Source: Bradyrhizobiaceae bacterium (GTDB taxonomy: Bacteria > Pseudomonadota > Alphaproteobacteria > Rhizobiales > Hyphomicrobiaceae). Taken from it: 7,388 bases of DNA. The position numbers and the translations under genes are program-made. Shown here piece by piece: positions 5,698-7,388 of the stretch. Positions within the stretch are counted from its first letter, which is position 1, and each line of letters starts with the position of its first letter. Under the pieces are notes generated by a model that saw nothing but the letters and a program-made list of their open reading frames with translations, made no database searches and had not been told where the DNA came from. The stretch spans positions 1 through 7,388 of the forward strand of contig CANJPN010000307.1 in assembly GCA_947475855.1 (NCBI GenBank). Reading direction: 5' to 3'.

Positions 5698-7170
5698 ATG
5701 ACGCGGGAAGCCATTGCACAAACGACCACGGGCGCCGTGCGCGGCATCGAAACCGATGGCCTGAAGACGTTCCGCGCAGTGCCCTATGCCGCGCCACCTC
5801 TCGGCGATCTGCGCTTTTCCGCCCCCGCACCACATCCCCCCTGGAGCGGAGTGCGCGATTGCACGAAGCCCGGTGCCAGCGCCCCGCAAGGCCCCTCGCG
5901 CCTCGATGCGGTGATGGGCATCCTGCCGTTCGAGCAATCCGAGGACTGCCTAACGTTGACCGTGTGGACACCGGCTCCCACCAACGAAAAACTCCCGGTC
6001 ATCTACTGGTTGCATGGCGGCGCATATCAGTCGGGCGGTGCGCACCAGGCCTTCTACGACGGCGGCAATCTGGCTCGCGCCTGCAACGTGGTCGTCGTAG
6101 GCGTCAACTATCGCCTCGGCGCTTTGGGCTACCTCTACCTGCCTGAAGCGGAAGCAGCCGGCGGCGTCGCGGCGAATCGAGGCCTGCTCGATCAGATGCT
6201 GGCCCTTCGCTGGGTGTCGGACAACATCGCGGCGTTCGGCGGCGATCCCGCACGCGTAACAATTTGCGGCCAGTCCGCCGGTGGCGGCTCCGTACTCGCA
6301 TTGCTCGCAGATCCCGCCTCGCGCGCCCTCGTCGCCCACGCCATCCCGATGAGCGCATCGACCGGCAGCCTCAGCGTGGAGCGCGCCAACGAGATTTCCA
6401 CCCGCTTCTGCGAATTCGCGGGCGTCCCCCGCAACGACATCGCAAAGCTGCGTTCCCTCCCCGTGGACGCAATCGTGAAAGCCCAGCGCGCCGTGCAAAT
6501 GGAAATCGCCGCCAAGGGCGACCGCACCATTGCCTACCAGAACGTCATAACGGGTCCTGGCTGTCCGCTGAACCCTGCTTCGGCCGTGATCAAAGGCGCA
6601 GCCAGAACCATTCCTATGCTCATCGGTTCCACACTCGACGAAGGCCACGCCTGGCTCGCGCAAGACGACAAGCTCGTAGCGGAAACCGGCAAGAGCGTGA
6701 TCAAGCCCGCCGCCGAAGCCGGAGGCTACGCCAAAGCGGCCGAGGATCTCCCAGCCGAACGCATCACCCTGGCGAAGAAGCCCTGGCAAGTTCTATCCGC
6801 GATGATGACATGGGCGGTCTTCGAAAAGCCCTCTCGCAAAGTCGCGGACGGACACACGACAAATGGCGGCACCGCGTATGTTTATCGCTTCGAATGGCGA
6901 CCGACGCCTGACGCCCGCTTCGGCGCCTGCCATTGTATCGAACTGCCATTCATGTTCGATAACCTCGATCTATGGCCACCCGCGGCCATGATGCAGGGCC
7001 ATGATCTCGCGAGCTATCGCGAACTTGCAACCCGAATGCGCGACGCTTGGGGCGCCTTCGCGCACACCGGCACACCGTCCACGCCGTCGCTTCCCGAGTG
7101 GCCCCGCTGGACGAAGGAAAGCCGCGCCTGCATGATCCTCGACGACACCTGTCGCATAGTACGCGAATGA
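5698..7170 (+). CDS. Type-B carboxylesterase (alpha/beta hydrolase)
   Basis: 490-residue serine ester hydrolase of the carboxylesterase type-B family, close to the usual bacterial length. Visible in order: the N-terminal substrate-channel motif FRAVPYAAPPLGDLRF (25-40); EDCLTLTVWTP (82-92); the oxyanion-hole HGG (106-108); VVGVNYRLGALGY (133-145); the nucleophile elbow GQSAGGG with Ser193, preceded by FGGDPARVTIC; the acid in GSTLDEG (Glu315 or Asp314); and His412 in GACHCIELPFMFDN. The triad is complete; Gln192 replaces the more common Glu before the serine, which also occurs in the family. No signal peptide is apparent, so it should be cytoplasmic. The start gives a family-like N-terminus, although its ribosome-binding site is weak. 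It diverges from the aryl-CoA operon, so an aromatic ester (for example of salicylate or anthranilate) is a plausible substrate, but the sequence alone does not show this. The last, C-terminal part after 460 is short and lacks extra domains. Confidence 0.94.
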   Translation: MTREAIAQTTTGAVRGIETDGLKTFRAVPYAAPPLGDLRFSAPAPHPPWSGVRDCTKPGASAPQGPSRLDAVMGILPFEQSEDCLTLTVWTPAPTNEKLPVIYWLHGGAYQSGGAHQAFYDGGNLARACNVVVVGVNYRLGALGYLYLPEAEAAGGVAANRGLLDQMLALRWVSDNIAAFGGDPARVTICGQSAGGGSVLALLADPASRALVAHAIPMSASTGSLSVERANEISTRFCEFAGVPRNDIAKLRSLPVDAIVKAQRAVQMEIAAKGDRTIAYQNVITGPGCPLNPASAVIKGAARTIPMLIGSTLDEGHAWLAQDDKLVAETGKSVIKPAAEAGGYAKAAEDLPAERITLAKKPWQVLSAMMTWAVFEKPSRKVADGHTTNGGTAYVYRFEWRPTPDARFGACHCIELPFMFDNLDLWPPAAMMQGHDLASYRELATRMRDAWGAFAHTGTPSTPSLPEWPRWTKESRACMILDDTCRIVRE

Positions 7171-7205
7171 CAGCGTCAGGATTTGAGTAATTGCGCCATC
7201 TGTTC

Positions 7206-7210
7206 GAGGA
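7206..7210 (+). promoter_or_regulatory. Ribosome-binding site of the VOC gene
   Basis: GAGGA, seven bases before the ATG at 7218 and in the 47-base gap after the esterase stop. It supports this ATG over the in-frame GTG at 7212. Confidence 0.6.
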
Positions 7211-7217
7211 CGTGGCC

Positions 7218-7388
7218 ATGGATATCACCAACATCAATCACGTCGGCATGATTGCCCGCGACCTGGAAGACGTTACGCACCGCTACGAGGCGATGGGCTT
7301 CATGCTCACACCGTATTCGCCCCACTCGGCCGCTTGGAAGCCCGGCGAGCCCGTTCAGCCGCAAGGCTCAGGCAATCGCTGCGTGATG
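7218..7388 (+). CDS. VOC / glyoxalase-like protein, N-terminal fragment
   Basis: Only the first 57 codons are present; the gene runs off the right edge. The start MDITNINHVGMIARDLEDVTHRYEAMGF is the usual first beta-alpha unit of vicinal-oxygen-chelate proteins. His8 sits where a metal ligand is often found, followed by the dyad helix and a YEAMGF turn, then TPYSPHS and a PQGSGNRCVM stretch typical of glyoxalase-like (Glyoxalase_3-type) members. The family includes dioxygenases, lyases and resistance proteins; which one this is cannot be told from the fragment. It follows the esterase by 47 bases on the same strand with no terminator seen between them, so co-transcription is likely. A role in the same aromatic pathway is possible but unproven. 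Confidence 0.82.
   Translation, partial: MDITNINHVGMIARDLEDVTHRYEAMGFMLTPYSPHSAAWKPGEPVQPQGSGNRCVM

Noticed and set aside
5950..6789. 279-codon minus-strand open frame inside the carboxylesterase
   Set aside because: No recognisable motif, and it lies antisense to a complete, motif-rich esterase.

Overview
This is a G+C-rich bacterial window, most likely from a proteobacterium that degrades aromatics (Hyphomicrobiales- or Burkholderiales-like). That placement rests on base composition, Shine-Dalgarno sites and gene content only; the genus cannot be read from here. Two transcription units diverge from a 202-base region between start codons (5496-5697).

The minus-strand unit (5495 down to the left edge) is a tightly packed five-gene operon. 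In transcription order it encodes (1) a 764-residue fusion of an FAD aromatic hydroxylase and an old-yellow-enzyme reductase, of the salicylyl-CoA 5-hydroxylase / 2-aminobenzoyl-CoA monooxygenase-reductase type; (2) an SDR dehydrogenase; (3) a MarR repressor; (4) a crotonase-fold protein; and (5) an acyl-CoA dehydrogenase cut by the window edge. The junctions are a 1-base TGATG overlap, two 4-base ATGA overlaps and a 3-base gap, so the genes are almost certainly co-transcribed and probably translationally coupled. Together they look like an aerobic aryl-CoA route: hydroxylation, with or without reduction, of a CoA-activated ortho-substituted benzoate, then beta-oxidation-like steps on the ring product. 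No CoA ligase or thiolase is in the window; they could lie to the left.

The plus-strand unit (5698 to the right edge) encodes a type-B carboxylesterase with a complete catalytic triad and then a truncated VOC/glyoxalase-like protein with its own ribosome-binding site. An esterase divergent from an aryl-CoA operon suggests, without proving it, that the substrate may enter as an ester.

The divergent region holds an AT-rich island with a perfect 7-3-7 inverted repeat (5551-5567) that covers the predicted -10 element of the minus-strand operon. This is the expected layout for repression by the operon's own MarR protein. The two most notable points are this operator/promoter arrangement and a crotonase-fold protein that lacks both glutamates of classical enoyl-CoA hydratases. 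I see no RNA genes, mobile elements, CRISPR arrays or long repeats.
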